DNA from: Halodesulfovibrio spirochaetisodalis
Lineage (GTDB): Bacteria; Desulfobacterota; Desulfovibrionia; Desulfovibrionales; Desulfovibrionaceae
Length of the DNA stretch: 40,545 nt
Reading direction: 5' to 3'
Assembly (NCBI RefSeq): GCF_001672295.1
Contig: NZ_JXMS01000033.1
Location: forward strand, 1-40,545
A program made the translations under genes and the position numbers. Under the pieces are notes generated by a model. That model searched no databases. It was not told the origin of the DNA and saw nothing but the letters and a program-made list of their open reading frames with translations. Each line of letters starts with the position of its first letter. Within the stretch, counting starts at the first letter, position 1. This document shows positions 8,848 through 18,081 of this stretch, piece after piece.

Positions 8848-9003
8848 TTACTTAATGTATTGGGCAAACTGCAAAACATTTGCGCCTACAGCATGTGCTT
8901 TGATGGAAAAAGCAGTGAAGAGAATAGCTGCAGTGAGCAAAGTTGCGAGTTTTGCAGAGCCGGTATTGATTTTGGAGTCGTCAACGTTGAAAAACAGATT
9001 CAT
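8848..9003 (-). CDS. 51-residue single-span membrane peptide
   Basis: A small gene supported by its ribosome binding site (AAGGGA about 5 bases before the ATG) and by a structured 3' end. The product has a polar N-terminus of about 18 residues, one hydrophobic helix (about 19-34, LATLLTAAILFTAFSI) and a short tail. The helix followed by KAHAVGA could alternatively be read as a late signal peptide. I do not recognise the family and assign no function. Its upstream region carries a copy of the palindrome found before the lactate permease, which suggests shared control. Confidence 0.65.
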   Translation of the reverse strand: MNLFFNVDDSKINTGSAKLATLLTAAILFTAFSIKAHAVGANVLQFAQYIK

Positions 9004-9047
9004 GGCAGTCCCTTTTGTTCCGCAAAAGAGTGTTACGAAAATTGTTT

Positions 9048-9063
9048 TTGATTGAGCAAACAA
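9048..9063. promoter_or_regulatory. Palindromic operator-like site, copy 3
   Basis: On the minus strand this reads TTGTTTGCTCAATCAA, which differs from copy 1 by one base. It lies 45 bases before the start of the 51-residue gene, a usual position for an operator. Confidence 0.5.
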
Positions 9064-9693
9064 ACAATATCAAAAACGCTAACCATGTAAAGCGGTAAAA
9101 TGCTCTTTTTCGATTTTTTTACGAAATGATGATTTGTCACCTTCATATTGCTATGTAGATGAAGAGTAGGGTTCTTTTGAAATGCCTGCATAGCGTTTGC
9201 TTTATTTGTTTTTGTTTATTTTTGCCGTGCGCGTTTTGGTGCTTCAAGAAATAAGTTTGTTGTGTCAAAAAATGAGAGTGCATAACTTTTTTATTAATAA
9301 GTATTTAAAAAATAGATAGTTATTTTTGCTTTACGAAAAGTTGTATGGTCACCATAACCGTTTTGCAAAGTATAGGTCAGATTGTTTTCTACAAAATAAT
9401 GCAAAAGTGAATTGAATGATTCATGTTTGAAAAGCGAGCAGATACTTACCGGTCTGAGCCCTTTGTTTTTCAGTGTATCCTACTGCGCGTTAGGGTTTTG
9501 AAAAGTGAGATTGAAGCGTAAAATTATCGCTCGAGCTGTCAAATGGTGGGAAAAGTCTTGATATCAGAAAATCTAAGTTAAAAATGAATCGATTTGGATA
9601 AAAAGTAATTCAATAATGAATTGATATTGAGCGTTGAATCAGTGTTGGATTTAAAAAATGATTAAAAACAGCATGTTGTGAAGTCGCGTATAG
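9064..9693. other. AT-rich upstream region of the APC permease
   Basis: No gene is visible. Three palindromes stand out: TATGGTCACCATA (9344-9356), TGAATGATTCA (about 9413-9423) and AATTCA-N4-TGAATT (9607-9622). The last lies about 85 bases before the sigma-54 promoter, where enhancer-binding proteins usually bind. Confidence 0.45.
9607..9622. promoter_or_regulatory. Candidate enhancer site for sigma-54 activator
   Basis: AATTCA-ATAA-TGAATT is a 6-4-6 palindrome about 85 bases upstream of the -24 element. Assignment as an enhancer is from position only. Confidence 0.35.
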
Positions 9694-9710
9694 TTGGCAC
9701 ATGCTATGCA
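9694..9710 (+). promoter_or_regulatory. Sigma-54 promoter of the APC permease
   Basis: TTGGCACATGCTATGCA has GG and GC separated by exactly 10 bases, matching the -24/-12 pattern TGGCAC-N5-TTGC with one deviation. Transcription should start near 9721, leaving a leader of about 212 bases. Confidence 0.8.
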
Positions 9711-9752
9711 TAGGGCTGAGTGCTCCTAAAAGAGTGCCAAAACCTTAGGCAT

Positions 9753-9787
9753 GGGTGTTGTACGGTGTCATGTCCGTATGGATACCC
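9753..9787 (+). promoter_or_regulatory. First stem of the APC permease leader
   Basis: GGGTGT pairs with ATACCC and GTACGG with CCGTAT around an 8-base loop, giving 12 pairs with a small 1x2 internal loop. It begins about 32 bases after the predicted transcription start. Confidence 0.6.
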
Positions 9788-9831
9788 CTCTGCATGAGAA
9801 TCTCATCGTTGCTTATTGGGCGGTATGTAAC

Positions 9832-9911
9832 CTGTCCCCAAGATTTAGTTCTCCTGCCGGTAACGACGCTATGGTTAAAAGGTAAACTTGGGAACAGCTC
9901 CGGTTGTTCCC
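9832..9911 (+). promoter_or_regulatory. Switch-like alternative hairpins in the APC permease leader
   Basis: CTGTCCCCAAG (9832-9842) can pair with CTTGGGAACAG (9887-9897) with one mismatch. Seven bases of the same 3' arm, GGGAACA (9890-9896), can instead pair with TGTTCCC (9905-9911), just before the AGGAG ribosome binding site at 9919-9923. The two folds exclude each other. I do not recognise a known riboswitch class. Confidence 0.5.
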
Positions 9912-9932
9912 TTAATTTAGGAGAAGCTTACT

Positions 9933-11393
9933 ATGAGTGGTAATTCAACGAATTCAGACGACACTTCGGCGTTAAAGAAATCTATTAAACCATCTCAGGC
10001 ATGGGCTCTTGCGTTAGGAGCCATTCTTGGATGGGGTGCGTTTGTTCTGCCTGCACTGCGCTTTCTGCCCTCAGCAGGGCCTTTGGCAGCATGCATCGGA
10101 TTTATGCTGGGTGGAGGAATGTTATTCTTTGTAGCCATCAGTTATGGAAACATGGTGAGCAAGTATCCTGTAGCAGGAGGCGCATTTACTTTTGCGTACA
10201 TCGGCTTCGGACCGACTGCAGCATTTATATGCGGTTGGGCTCTCGTTCTCGGATACATCTGTATTATTGCGCTTAACGCAACTGCCCTCGCGTTATTATC
10301 GCGCTTCTTATTACCGGGTGTGTTCGAGGTCGGGTATTTATACACTATTGTAGGTTGGAAAGTATACGCGGGTGAATTGGCAATGCTTATTGCTATTCTT
10401 GCCGGTTGTGGCTTTTTAAACTACTGCGGTGCCGATCTTGTAGGCAAAATTCAAGTGTTCCTGGCATTTGCTTTAGTAGCCGGAGTGTTTGCTCTTTTCT
10501 CAGGTTCCTGCCTGATGGAAAGTGCATCAGTTTCAAACCTGTTTCCGCTGTATGCGGAAGATAAAGGGTTGATTGCCAGCATTATGGCAATCACAGCCAT
10601 TGCTCCATGGTTGTATGTTGGGTTTGATACCATCCCGCAAGCAGCAGAAGAGTTTGATTTTCCACACAAGGATGCTCAGCGTCTGATGCTGTCGGCCATT
10701 GCATGGGGCGTGCTCTTGTACGCACTGGTGACAATTGCTGTGGCGGTGGTGATGCCGTATCAGGAATTGCTTCAGATGGATGTTCCGTGGGCAACCGGTA
10801 CAGTGGCAAAAATGAGCCTTGGTAATGCAGGCAGTGTGATTTTGGCGATTGCTGTATCTGCTGCTATTTTTACCGGTATCAATGGCTTCTTTATTGCTTC
10901 TTCCCGTCTGCTGTTCAGCATGGGACGTGCAAAGGTGCTTCCTGCATGGTTTGCACAGATCCATCCGAAACATCAAACTCCGCATAATGCTATTGTTTTT
11001 GTGCTTGTTATCGCTATCTCTGCACCGTTCTTCGGTCGCGAAGTTCTTAACTGGGTTGTAGACATGTCTGCAATCGGAACAGTTGTAGCGTATCTCTATT
11101 CCTGCCTTGCAGCGTATAAATATATGGTTGCACACCCATTTGAAGAAGGCTCCAAGAAAGGTAAAATTAACGCAGCACTCGGTACATTAAGTTCCGTTAT
11201 CTGCCTTTGCCTTTTGACCATTCCCGGTTCTCCGGGTGCAATCGGATCAGAGTCCTGGATGGCACTGTTAGTATGGTGTGCTCTTGGCGGCATCTTCTAC
11301 AAGACTAAAATTGGTGAATTTACATCAATGAGCCGTAAGGAACAGACAGAACTTATTCTGGGTTGTTCTTCTCGTCCGGTTTTCTTTAAATAG
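9933..11393 (+). CDS. APC-family amino-acid permease
   Basis: A 486-residue transporter with about twelve membrane helices. The first helix contains the unwound glycine-rich stretch typical of the superfamily (GAILGWGAFVLP), followed by the PVAGGAFTFAY segment of helix 3. The substrate is probably an amino acid or amine, but it cannot be named from sequence. AGGAG lies 9 bases before the ATG. It is the only gene on its transcript: a sigma-54 promoter and a structured leader precede it and a strong terminator follows. The LysE-type exporter gene lies next on the same strand with its own start region. Confidence 0.9.
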   Translation: MSGNSTNSDDTSALKKSIKPSQAWALALGAILGWGAFVLPALRFLPSAGPLAACIGFMLGGGMLFFVAISYGNMVSKYPVAGGAFTFAYIGFGPTAAFICGWALVLGYICIIALNATALALLSRFLLPGVFEVGYLYTIVGWKVYAGELAMLIAILAGCGFLNYCGADLVGKIQVFLAFALVAGVFALFSGSCLMESASVSNLFPLYAEDKGLIASIMAITAIAPWLYVGFDTIPQAAEEFDFPHKDAQRLMLSAIAWGVLLYALVTIAVAVVMPYQELLQMDVPWATGTVAKMSLGNAGSVILAIAVSAAIFTGINGFFIASSRLLFSMGRAKVLPAWFAQIHPKHQTPHNAIVFVLVIAISAPFFGREVLNWVVDMSAIGTVVAYLYSCLAAYKYMVAHPFEEGSKKGKINAALGTLSSVICLCLLTIPGSPGAIGSESWMALLVWCALGGIFYKTKIGEFTSMSRKEQTELILGCSSRPVFFK

Positions 11394-11461
11394 TTATAGT
11401 ACTGATACTTGCTGGCTCCATGTGCAAGGAGCTTATGGTGTAATACGCTCTTTGGTTGATA

Positions 11462-11498
11462 CAGCGGCATGAATGTTATCTCATGCCGCTGTTTTTTT
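11462..11498 (+). terminator. Rho-independent terminator after APC permease
   Basis: CAGCGGCATGA (11462-11472) pairs with TCATGCCGCTG (11481-11491) and is followed by seven T. A smaller GCTCC/GGAGC hairpin lies about 50 bases upstream. Confidence 0.93.
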
Positions 11499-11628
11499 AT
11501 GCTTGACTGGATTCAGTTTCTTCTTTCTCTTCACTATTGTTACTTTTTCAATTTTCAGCGCAATATTGTTCAATATCTTGAGCTTCATTTTCCGTACTCT
11601 CTCCAGATAATTCAATGGAGGGTGCTAC

Positions 11629-12225
11629 GTGTCTGTTCTTATTTCCATGTTTATTTTTATATTAGTCGGTGCAATTTCACCTGGGCCGGTAAATATTATT
11701 GCAGCAAGCACCGGTGCGCGTGCGGGCTATAAAAAAGCCGCAGCCTATATTCTGGGTGCGACTGTTTCGTATACTCTGGTTGTCATAATCTGTGGTCTGA
11801 GTTTGAAAGAAGTTGCGCACATCTTGCCTGAAATAACTTGGCTTCTTAAGATTTTTGGTGGAGTATTTTTGTTGTATATGGCGTACAAGATCGCCAGTTC
11901 AAAAGGGTTTGATTCCACACAAGGCATTGATGCTCCGCTGCCCGGTTTCTGGGATGGTGCGCTGGTGCAAGTGCTTAATCCAAAAGCATGGCTTTTTGCC
12001 ATGTCCGGTGTAAGCATATTCATAGCGGGAAAGGCTTCTGCGGAGCTGTATCTTATGTTTTTCTGCACCATGTCTTTTCTGGTGTGTTTTTCCGGCGTGT
12101 CTGCATGGGGAGCGCTGGGAAGCAGCATTTCCGGTTTGTTGTCGACACCGGAGCGGCAAGCGGCGTTCAATTACGCTATGGGAGGTCTGCTTGGTATGGC
12201 AGTGTTCTATATGTTGCTTGGATAA
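11629..12225 (+). CDS. LysE/RhtB-family amino-acid exporter
   Basis: A 198-residue membrane protein with about six helices. The family signature is clear near the N-terminus (GAISPGPVNIIAASTGARAG), where the conserved PGP lies in the first re-entrant region; a second one, LNPKAWLF, is at about residue 113. It should export an amino acid or derivative. A GTG start is chosen because GGAGG stands a few bases upstream. The AraC regulator gene begins 10 bases after the stop, so the two are probably co-transcribed and the regulator probably controls this exporter. Confidence 0.9.
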   Translation: MSVLISMFIFILVGAISPGPVNIIAASTGARAGYKKAAAYILGATVSYTLVVIICGLSLKEVAHILPEITWLLKIFGGVFLLYMAYKIASSKGFDSTQGIDAPLPGFWDGALVQVLNPKAWLFAMSGVSIFIAGKASAELYLMFFCTMSFLVCFSGVSAWGALGSSISGLLSTPERQAAFNYAMGGLLGMAVFYMLLG

Positions 12226-12235
12226 CGGGAAAAAG

Positions 12236-13051
12236 ATGAAAAAAGACAATACTGTTTCTTTGAATACATGCAGCTTACCGTTTGTGGAAATACGAACGGC
12301 TGTTGACTCTGCCGCCTGCTATCATGCTCATTCACATGATGAATTTTCATTTGGTGTGATTGATAAGGGAGCGGCCAAGTACATGAATCATCATGCAATG
12401 CACAGAATTCATGCCATGAATACGGTGATGATTAATCCGGGTGATGTTCATTCATGTAACCCGTATTCAGAAGAGTGGTCGTATCGTATGCTTTTTGTGG
12501 ACGCAGAATGGATCGGGGAAATGCAGCGTGAAATATTTGATTCTTCACTTGTGGACTATCAATGTTTTTCAACAGCCTATGAAACAGGGAGGAAACGATA
12601 TGCCGAGTTTTCTGGTCTGTATGCTGCCTTGATGCAAGATTCCAGTGCACTTGCCTGTGAAAGTGCCTTGGTGGAATTCGTTGCCAAATGTTTTACACAG
12701 GAGAGTAGCGAAGATGCAGCCAGTCGGAAGATGGCTGCACACCACGTCCAGAGGGTGCGTGAAAAGTTACTGGATCAGCTTTCGGAAAATCATTCGCTGC
12801 AAGAGCTGGCTACAGAAGCAGGGCTGAGCCGGTATCACCTTATACGTAAATTTAAAGCAATCTACGGGCTCACACCGCATGCTCTTCAGATTGACGAGCG
12901 CATAAAGCGCGCCAAAGAATTACTTAAGCAGGGGCAGGCTATTGCCGATGCTTCCAGCCAGCTTGGTTTCGCAGACCAAGCCCACTTCCAGCGTAATTTC
13001 AAAAAACGCCTAGCCATCACTCCTAAACAATACCAGTCATTTTTCCTCTAG
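12236..13051 (+). CDS. AraC-family regulator with cupin sensor domain
   Basis: A 271-residue protein. The N-terminal half has the cupin-like ligand-binding pattern of AraC regulators (histidine-rich YHAHSHDEFSFGV near residue 30, then a P-GDVHSC turn). The C-terminal hundred residues carry two helix-turn-helix motifs, the first around LQELATEAGLSRYHLIRKF and the second around IADASSQLGFADQAHFQRNF. The start at 12236 follows GGGAAAAAG and is 10 bases after the exporter stop; the longer frame from 12191 overlaps the exporter and is rejected. The likely role is sensing the exported amino acid and activating the exporter. Confidence 0.9.
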   Translation: MKKDNTVSLNTCSLPFVEIRTAVDSAACYHAHSHDEFSFGVIDKGAAKYMNHHAMHRIHAMNTVMINPGDVHSCNPYSEEWSYRMLFVDAEWIGEMQREIFDSSLVDYQCFSTAYETGRKRYAEFSGLYAALMQDSSALACESALVEFVAKCFTQESSEDAASRKMAAHHVQRVREKLLDQLSENHSLQELATEAGLSRYHLIRKFKAIYGLTPHALQIDERIKRAKELLKQGQAIADASSQLGFADQAHFQRNFKKRLAITPKQYQSFFL

Positions 13052-14559
<1,508 letters not shown>

Positions 14560-14576
14560 TTCCATAATGAATCATA

Positions 14577-14612
14577 CACAGCGGCTTGCCTTTTAACGGG
14601 TAAGCCGCTGTG
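14577..14612 (+). other. Intercistronic hairpin between gap and pgk
   Basis: A 14-bp stem with one G-U pair (14577-14590 with 14599-14612) lacks a proper T-run (GGTTTCTGC follows). It may be a partial terminator or an mRNA-stabilising element that sets the gap:pgk ratio. Confidence 0.7.
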
Positions 14613-14665
14613 GTTTCTGCTGGGCTCTTTATTACAAAATTTTCATATCCCACGAGGCATAGAAC

Positions 14666-15862
14666 ATGGACAAACTTTTTATTAACGATCTCAATTGTGA
14701 AGAGAAAACTGTAATTGTACGCGTAGATTTCAACGTGCCTCTTAAAGATGGTGCTGTTGATAATGATAAGCGCATCAGGGCAGCTCTTCCGACAATTACC
14801 CATTTGGTAGATGAGGGCGCAAAAGTTATTCTTATGTCTCACCTTGGACGTCCGAAAGGCCAGCGAATGGAAGCTCTCAGCCTCAAACCTGTTGCGGAAC
14901 GTCTTGCAGAGCTTTTAGGAAAGCCTGTGGCTTTTGCGGATGACTGCGTTGGCGAAGTTGCCAAAGAAGCAGTGAGCAAGCTTGGCGCAGGAGAAGTTCT
15001 TCTTCTTGAAAATCTTCGTTTCCACAAAGCAGAAACTGATAATGATCCTGAATTTGCAAAACAGCTCGCTGAGCTTGCAGAACTGTATGTAAATGACGCT
15101 TTCGGCACCGCACACCGTGCGCATGCTTCCACTGAAGGCATCACGCATTTCATGGAGAAAAGTGCATGCGGATATCTCTTGAAAAAGGAACTGGATTTCC
15201 TTGGTGGAGCACTTGCTGAACCTAAGCGTCCGTTCACCGCAATCATTGGCGGTGCAAAAATTTCCGGTAAAATCGATGTCATCAAAGCACTTCTGCCCAA
15301 AGTTGATAATCTTATCATCGGAGGCGGAATGGCCTGTACGTTCCTGAAAGCTATGGGACGTGAAATCGGTAATTCTCTTTGCGAAGATGAGAAGTTGCCT
15401 CTTGCGAAAGAGCTTCTTGAGCTTGGTAAAGGTAAGATCATGCTGCCAACAGACTACCTTGTGACTGACAAGCTTGATTTTGATGCACGTCAGATCGGTA
15501 GTGAAGCGATTGTTGCAGAAGACGCAATTACAGAAGGTCTTATGGCTGTAGATATTGGCCCTGAGACTATGGAAACTTTCAAGAATGTCATCGAAAAATC
15601 CGGCACAGTTGTCTGGAACGGCCCGATGGGAGTCTTTGAAATTGATGCCTCTGCGAAAGGTACCTTTGCTGTGGCAGAAGCGCTTGCAGAAGCAACCGAA
15701 AAAGGCAGCATTACCGTTATCGGCGGTGGGGACTCTGCATCAGCGATTGAGAAAGCAGGACTTTCCGATGCGGTATCCCATGTGTCTACAGGTGGCGGAG
15801 CATCTCTTGAATTTCTTGAAGGTAAAGCACTTCCGGGTGTAGAGGCTCTTTCGAACGCATAA
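14666..15862 (+). CDS. pgk: Phosphoglycerate kinase
   Basis: A 398-residue enzyme that transfers phosphate between 1,3-bisphosphoglycerate and ADP. Standard features are present: RVDFNVPLKDG near the N-terminus, the SHLGRPKG substrate loop, LLLENLRFHKAE, IIGGAKISGKIDV in the hinge region, and the nucleotide-binding GGGDSASA and STGGGASLEFLEG near the C-terminus. Length is normal for the bacterial enzyme. CGAGG precedes the ATG. It closes the gap-pgk unit, which ends at a strong terminator. Confidence 0.97.
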   Translation: MDKLFINDLNCEEKTVIVRVDFNVPLKDGAVDNDKRIRAALPTITHLVDEGAKVILMSHLGRPKGQRMEALSLKPVAERLAELLGKPVAFADDCVGEVAKEAVSKLGAGEVLLLENLRFHKAETDNDPEFAKQLAELAELYVNDAFGTAHRAHASTEGITHFMEKSACGYLLKKELDFLGGALAEPKRPFTAIIGGAKISGKIDVIKALLPKVDNLIIGGGMACTFLKAMGREIGNSLCEDEKLPLAKELLELGKGKIMLPTDYLVTDKLDFDARQIGSEAIVAEDAITEGLMAVDIGPETMETFKNVIEKSGTVVWNGPMGVFEIDASAKGTFAVAEALAEATEKGSITVIGGGDSASAIEKAGLSDAVSHVSTGGGASLEFLEGKALPGVEALSNA

Positions 15863-15914
15863 TTTTGCCTCAAGATGCGCTAATGGCATTTGGATCAATA
15901 TAAAGAGAATGAAA

Positions 15915-15950
15915 AGCGGCATGTTGCAACTGCAACGTGCCGCTTTTTTT
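15915..15950 (+). terminator. Rho-independent terminator after pgk
   Basis: A 14-bp stem with one wobble pair (15915-15928 with 15931-15944; the innermost pairs must open to form the loop) is followed by T7. Confidence 0.92.
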
Positions 15951-16077
15951 GTTCTCTACATACGCGAGGTAAAAAAAACGAAAATTTGCGTCTTTTAGCG
16001 CTGTTTACCGTCTATCTTTATGAGTGGCTGTCCTAAGTTGGCAGACCGAAAGTTTTACTACAGAAAAGGAGCGCATT

Positions 16078-16425
16078 ATGAATATGACGATAGATGGAGT
16101 TCAGGTTGAAATTTTTGAAAACGATAAAACATTACTTGAAGTGGCTGGCAGATATGACATTCATATCCCTTCTCCGTGTTATCTGGCAAAGCGGAAGCAT
16201 GGATGCTGTAAAGGCTGTGTTGTTGAGGTGGACGGTGAGCAAAAATACGCATGTGTCACAACACCCGAAAAGGGAATGCAGGTTGTTGTGGATCGAGAAG
16301 ATTTAAACCAGTTACGCAAAGAGCGTATTGCGGTATACAGCAACGCAAAGAATGATCCTGCTGCACAGTGTACATGTGACTGCACAGAAGTGGGAGACTG
16401 TTCATCTACCTCTGCCTGTTGCTGA
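16078..16425 (+). CDS. Small [2Fe-2S] ferredoxin-like protein with Cys-rich tail
   Basis: A 115-residue protein related to the N-terminal [2Fe-2S] domain of NuoG and formate dehydrogenase/hydrogenase subunits. The cluster cysteines are 34, 43 or 44, 47 and 59, in the family pattern C-x(8-12)-C-x2-C-VVEVDG...-AC-TTP, and the GM turn follows. The C-terminal 18 residues hold six further cysteines (98, 100, 102, 108, 114, 115), which could bind metal. The start at 16078 follows AGGAG; a longer frame from 16024 has no binding site. The sigma-factor gene follows after 86 bases with no terminator between, though it appears to have its own promoter. Confidence 0.82.
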   Translation: MNMTIDGVQVEIFENDKTLLEVAGRYDIHIPSPCYLAKRKHGCCKGCVVEVDGEQKYACVTTPEKGMQVVVDREDLNQLRKERIAVYSNAKNDPAAQCTCDCTEVGDCSSTSACC

Positions 16426-16444
16426 TGTTCGACCTTGAAGTATT

Positions 16445-16472
16445 TTGACAAATGCTACGAGGGTACTATTTC
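16445..16472 (+). promoter_or_regulatory. Promoter candidate for the SigZ-like gene
   Basis: TTGACA (16445-16450), 16-base spacer, TATTTC (16467-16472). The predicted start near 16478 lies after the upstream in-frame ATG at 16452 and before the GTG at 16512, which supports the GTG start. Confidence 0.5.
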
Positions 16473-16511
16473 CATACAAACAGCTGCAAGTGGAATTGTA
16501 CGGAGGATGGT

Positions 16512-17060
16512 GTGGATGTATTAGAAACACAGTGGGTAACGCATCAAAAGAGCTTACTCACGTTCATAAGAAAACGTGTTGGTAGTAGAGACGTTGCTGA
16601 AGATATCTTGCATGATGTGTTTATCAAATTTTATACAAAATTTTCCACAATTGCAGACCATTCGATGATTCGTAGCTGGTTGTTTAGGGTAACGCGTAAT
16701 ACCATTATTGACTATTATCGTGCTCGGACTGTCACGCAAGAGTTGCCGGATGATTTGGAATCTTTAATTGGGGAGAGAGAGGAGAGCGTGCAGCAAACAC
16801 TCTCTGCCTGTGTGGAAAAAATGGTGCTCCAGCTCCCCAAAAAATATCGCGTAGCCATTGAAATTGCAGAGCTGGAAAATAGACCACAGCATGAGCTTGC
16901 AGCGCTTGAACAGATTTCACTTTCCGGTGCAAAGTCGAGAGTTCAACGCGGTCGCAAGATGCTGCAGGCTATGATGTTTGATTGTTGCGCCTTTGATCTG
17001 GATGTCCATAATCGAGTCATAGACTGGGTGCCGCGTAATAGTGATTGCCAGTGTTGCTAG
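16512..17060 (+). CDS. sigZ: SigZ-like ECF RNA polymerase sigma factor
   Basis: A 182-residue sigma-70 family member of the ECF type. Region 2 runs from about residue 8 to 75 (VGSRDVAEDILHDVFIKFY, then WLFRVTRNTIIDYYRAR) and region 4 from about 105 to 155 with the helix-turn-helix ELAALEQISLSGAKSRVQRG. The GTG start has GGAGG 5 bases upstream; the ATG at 16452 would precede the predicted transcription start. No anti-sigma gene follows. The last residues are DCQCC after a histidine-bearing segment, and such cysteine tails can sense metal or redox in some ECF factors such as CorE. Function here is inferred; the adjacent [2Fe-2S] protein also ends in a cysteine cluster. Confidence 0.88.
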   Translation: MDVLETQWVTHQKSLLTFIRKRVGSRDVAEDILHDVFIKFYTKFSTIADHSMIRSWLFRVTRNTIIDYYRARTVTQELPDDLESLIGEREESVQQTLSACVEKMVLQLPKKYRVAIEIAELENRPQHELAALEQISLSGAKSRVQRGRKMLQAMMFDCCAFDLDVHNRVIDWVPRNSDCQCC

Positions 17061-17184
17061 AAGTGTCTTGCAATACTTACTCGATCAATAAACAGCTTAA
17101 TGGCAAACCTGCACTGTGACCCAAAACAGTTTTTGTTAAGCCGAGGCTAAGTTAGTTAAAAAATAATTTTTCTCGCCTAATAGG

Positions 17185-17211
17185 GGGTGCAGGGGGAATT
17201 ATTTCCCCTGC
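17185..17211. repeat. G/C-rich hairpin after the sigma-factor gene
   Basis: GCAGGGG (17189-17195) pairs with CCCCTGC (17205-17211), extended to the left by GGG. No T-run follows. Confidence 0.5.
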
Positions 17212-17253
17212 CCGTCGGAGACAAAAAAGAAAAAGACTTTGTCAGCAGTCTGA

Positions 17254-17288
17254 AAAAAAGCCATGCCGCTATTGGGCATGGCTTTTTT
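17254..17288. terminator. Bidirectional terminator
   Basis: GCCATGCC pairs with GGCATGGC around a 7-base loop, with A6 on the left and T6 on the right. It sits between the sigma-factor gene and the convergent flavoprotein gene and serves both. Confidence 0.9.
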
Positions 17289-17303
17289 GCATACAGCGAT
17301 ATG

Positions 17304-17921
17304 TTATTCTCTTCTACCAAATGAAGAAACAGGGAACGTTTCTTTATGTGGCTGCATGGCTGTTCCCAACCAATGGATTGTCTGCCCGAGGTTTTCCATA
17401 TTTGCCATTGCCTCTGCATCATTTTTTACATCCCCCGGGGCAAGGCCAATACCAAGGTTCCAGTAAATGGAACCGGGCACAATCATCTGAGACATAAGGA
17501 ACAGATGGTTGATGCTGTCAAATGCGTGGGTTGCGCCACCACGACGGACGGCAACCACAGCGGCACCTATTTTTCCGGCAAGCTTGCGGCCATTGGCAAT
17601 GGCAACATAGCCCATTCGGTCAATCAGTCCTTTTAACTCTGCAGAGACATCGGTAAAGTATGTTGGAGTACCAAGGATAATAGCATCTGCACGAAGAATT
17701 TTTTCAAATAACTCATTGAACATGTCGTTTTTGATAATGCAGGTATTGTCCTTGGTCTCAAAACATTTGCTACAGGCAATACAGCCCTTGAGCTTTTTAC
17801 CGCCTACTTGAATAAGCTCTGTTTCCCACCCTTGTGCTGCCAGAGGGGCAAGAGCATTTTCCAGTAGAATTTCAGTATTGCCCCCTTTGCGGGGACTGCC
17901 GTTAATAGCAAGTACGTACAT
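17304..17921 (-). CDS. Iron-sulfur flavoprotein / NAD(P)H-dependent FMN reductase, module 1
   Basis: A 205-residue flavodoxin-fold protein. The FMN phosphate loop NGSPRKGGNTE is at residues 7-17 and a second flavin contact, GTPTYFTDVSAELKGLIDR, follows in mid-protein. Cysteines 47, 50, 53 and 61 form CX2CX2CX7C, the compact motif that holds a [4Fe-4S] cluster in archaeal iron-sulfur flavoprotein Isf. It probably passes electrons between a reduced carrier and a small acceptor such as a quinone or oxidant. It is divergent from an HxlR regulator 160 bases away, which likely controls it. Two related proteins occur in this window. Confidence 0.88.
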   Translation of the reverse strand: MYVLAINGSPRKGGNTEILLENALAPLAAQGWETELIQVGGKKLKGCIACSKCFETKDNTCIIKNDMFNELFEKILRADAIILGTPTYFTDVSAELKGLIDRMGYVAIANGRKLAGKIGAAVVAVRRGGATHAFDSINHLFLMSQMIVPGSIYWNLGIGLAPGDVKNDAEAMANMENLGQTIHWLGTAMQPHKETFPVSSFGRRE

Positions 17922-18081
17922 AATGTGTTGTCCTTATGTTATTCTGATTTTTTATGAGGCAAGGTGATCTCGACAAAAAACAAAAGATGCCTAGATAGGG
18001 TGATAGTGACACAATTTTTAAAAGGTTCAAGTACGGTTTTTTTTGTGCCTTAGTATCATACAGGGTACTGATGGAGATATG
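17922..18081. promoter_or_regulatory. Divergent control region, flavoprotein / HxlR
   Basis: The spacer contains AGTAC (about 18032) and an AGTA-N10-TACT arrangement just before the HxlR start. It resembles HxlR/YodB-type operators only loosely. Confidence 0.35.

Noticed and set aside
10533-11135. 200-codon frame opposite the APC permease
   Set aside because: Antisense shadow; rich in cysteine, histidine and asparagine because of the codon bias of the real gene.
14839-15441. 200-codon frame opposite pgk
   Set aside because: Antisense shadow of a well-supported gene; serine/arginine-rich and without any motif.
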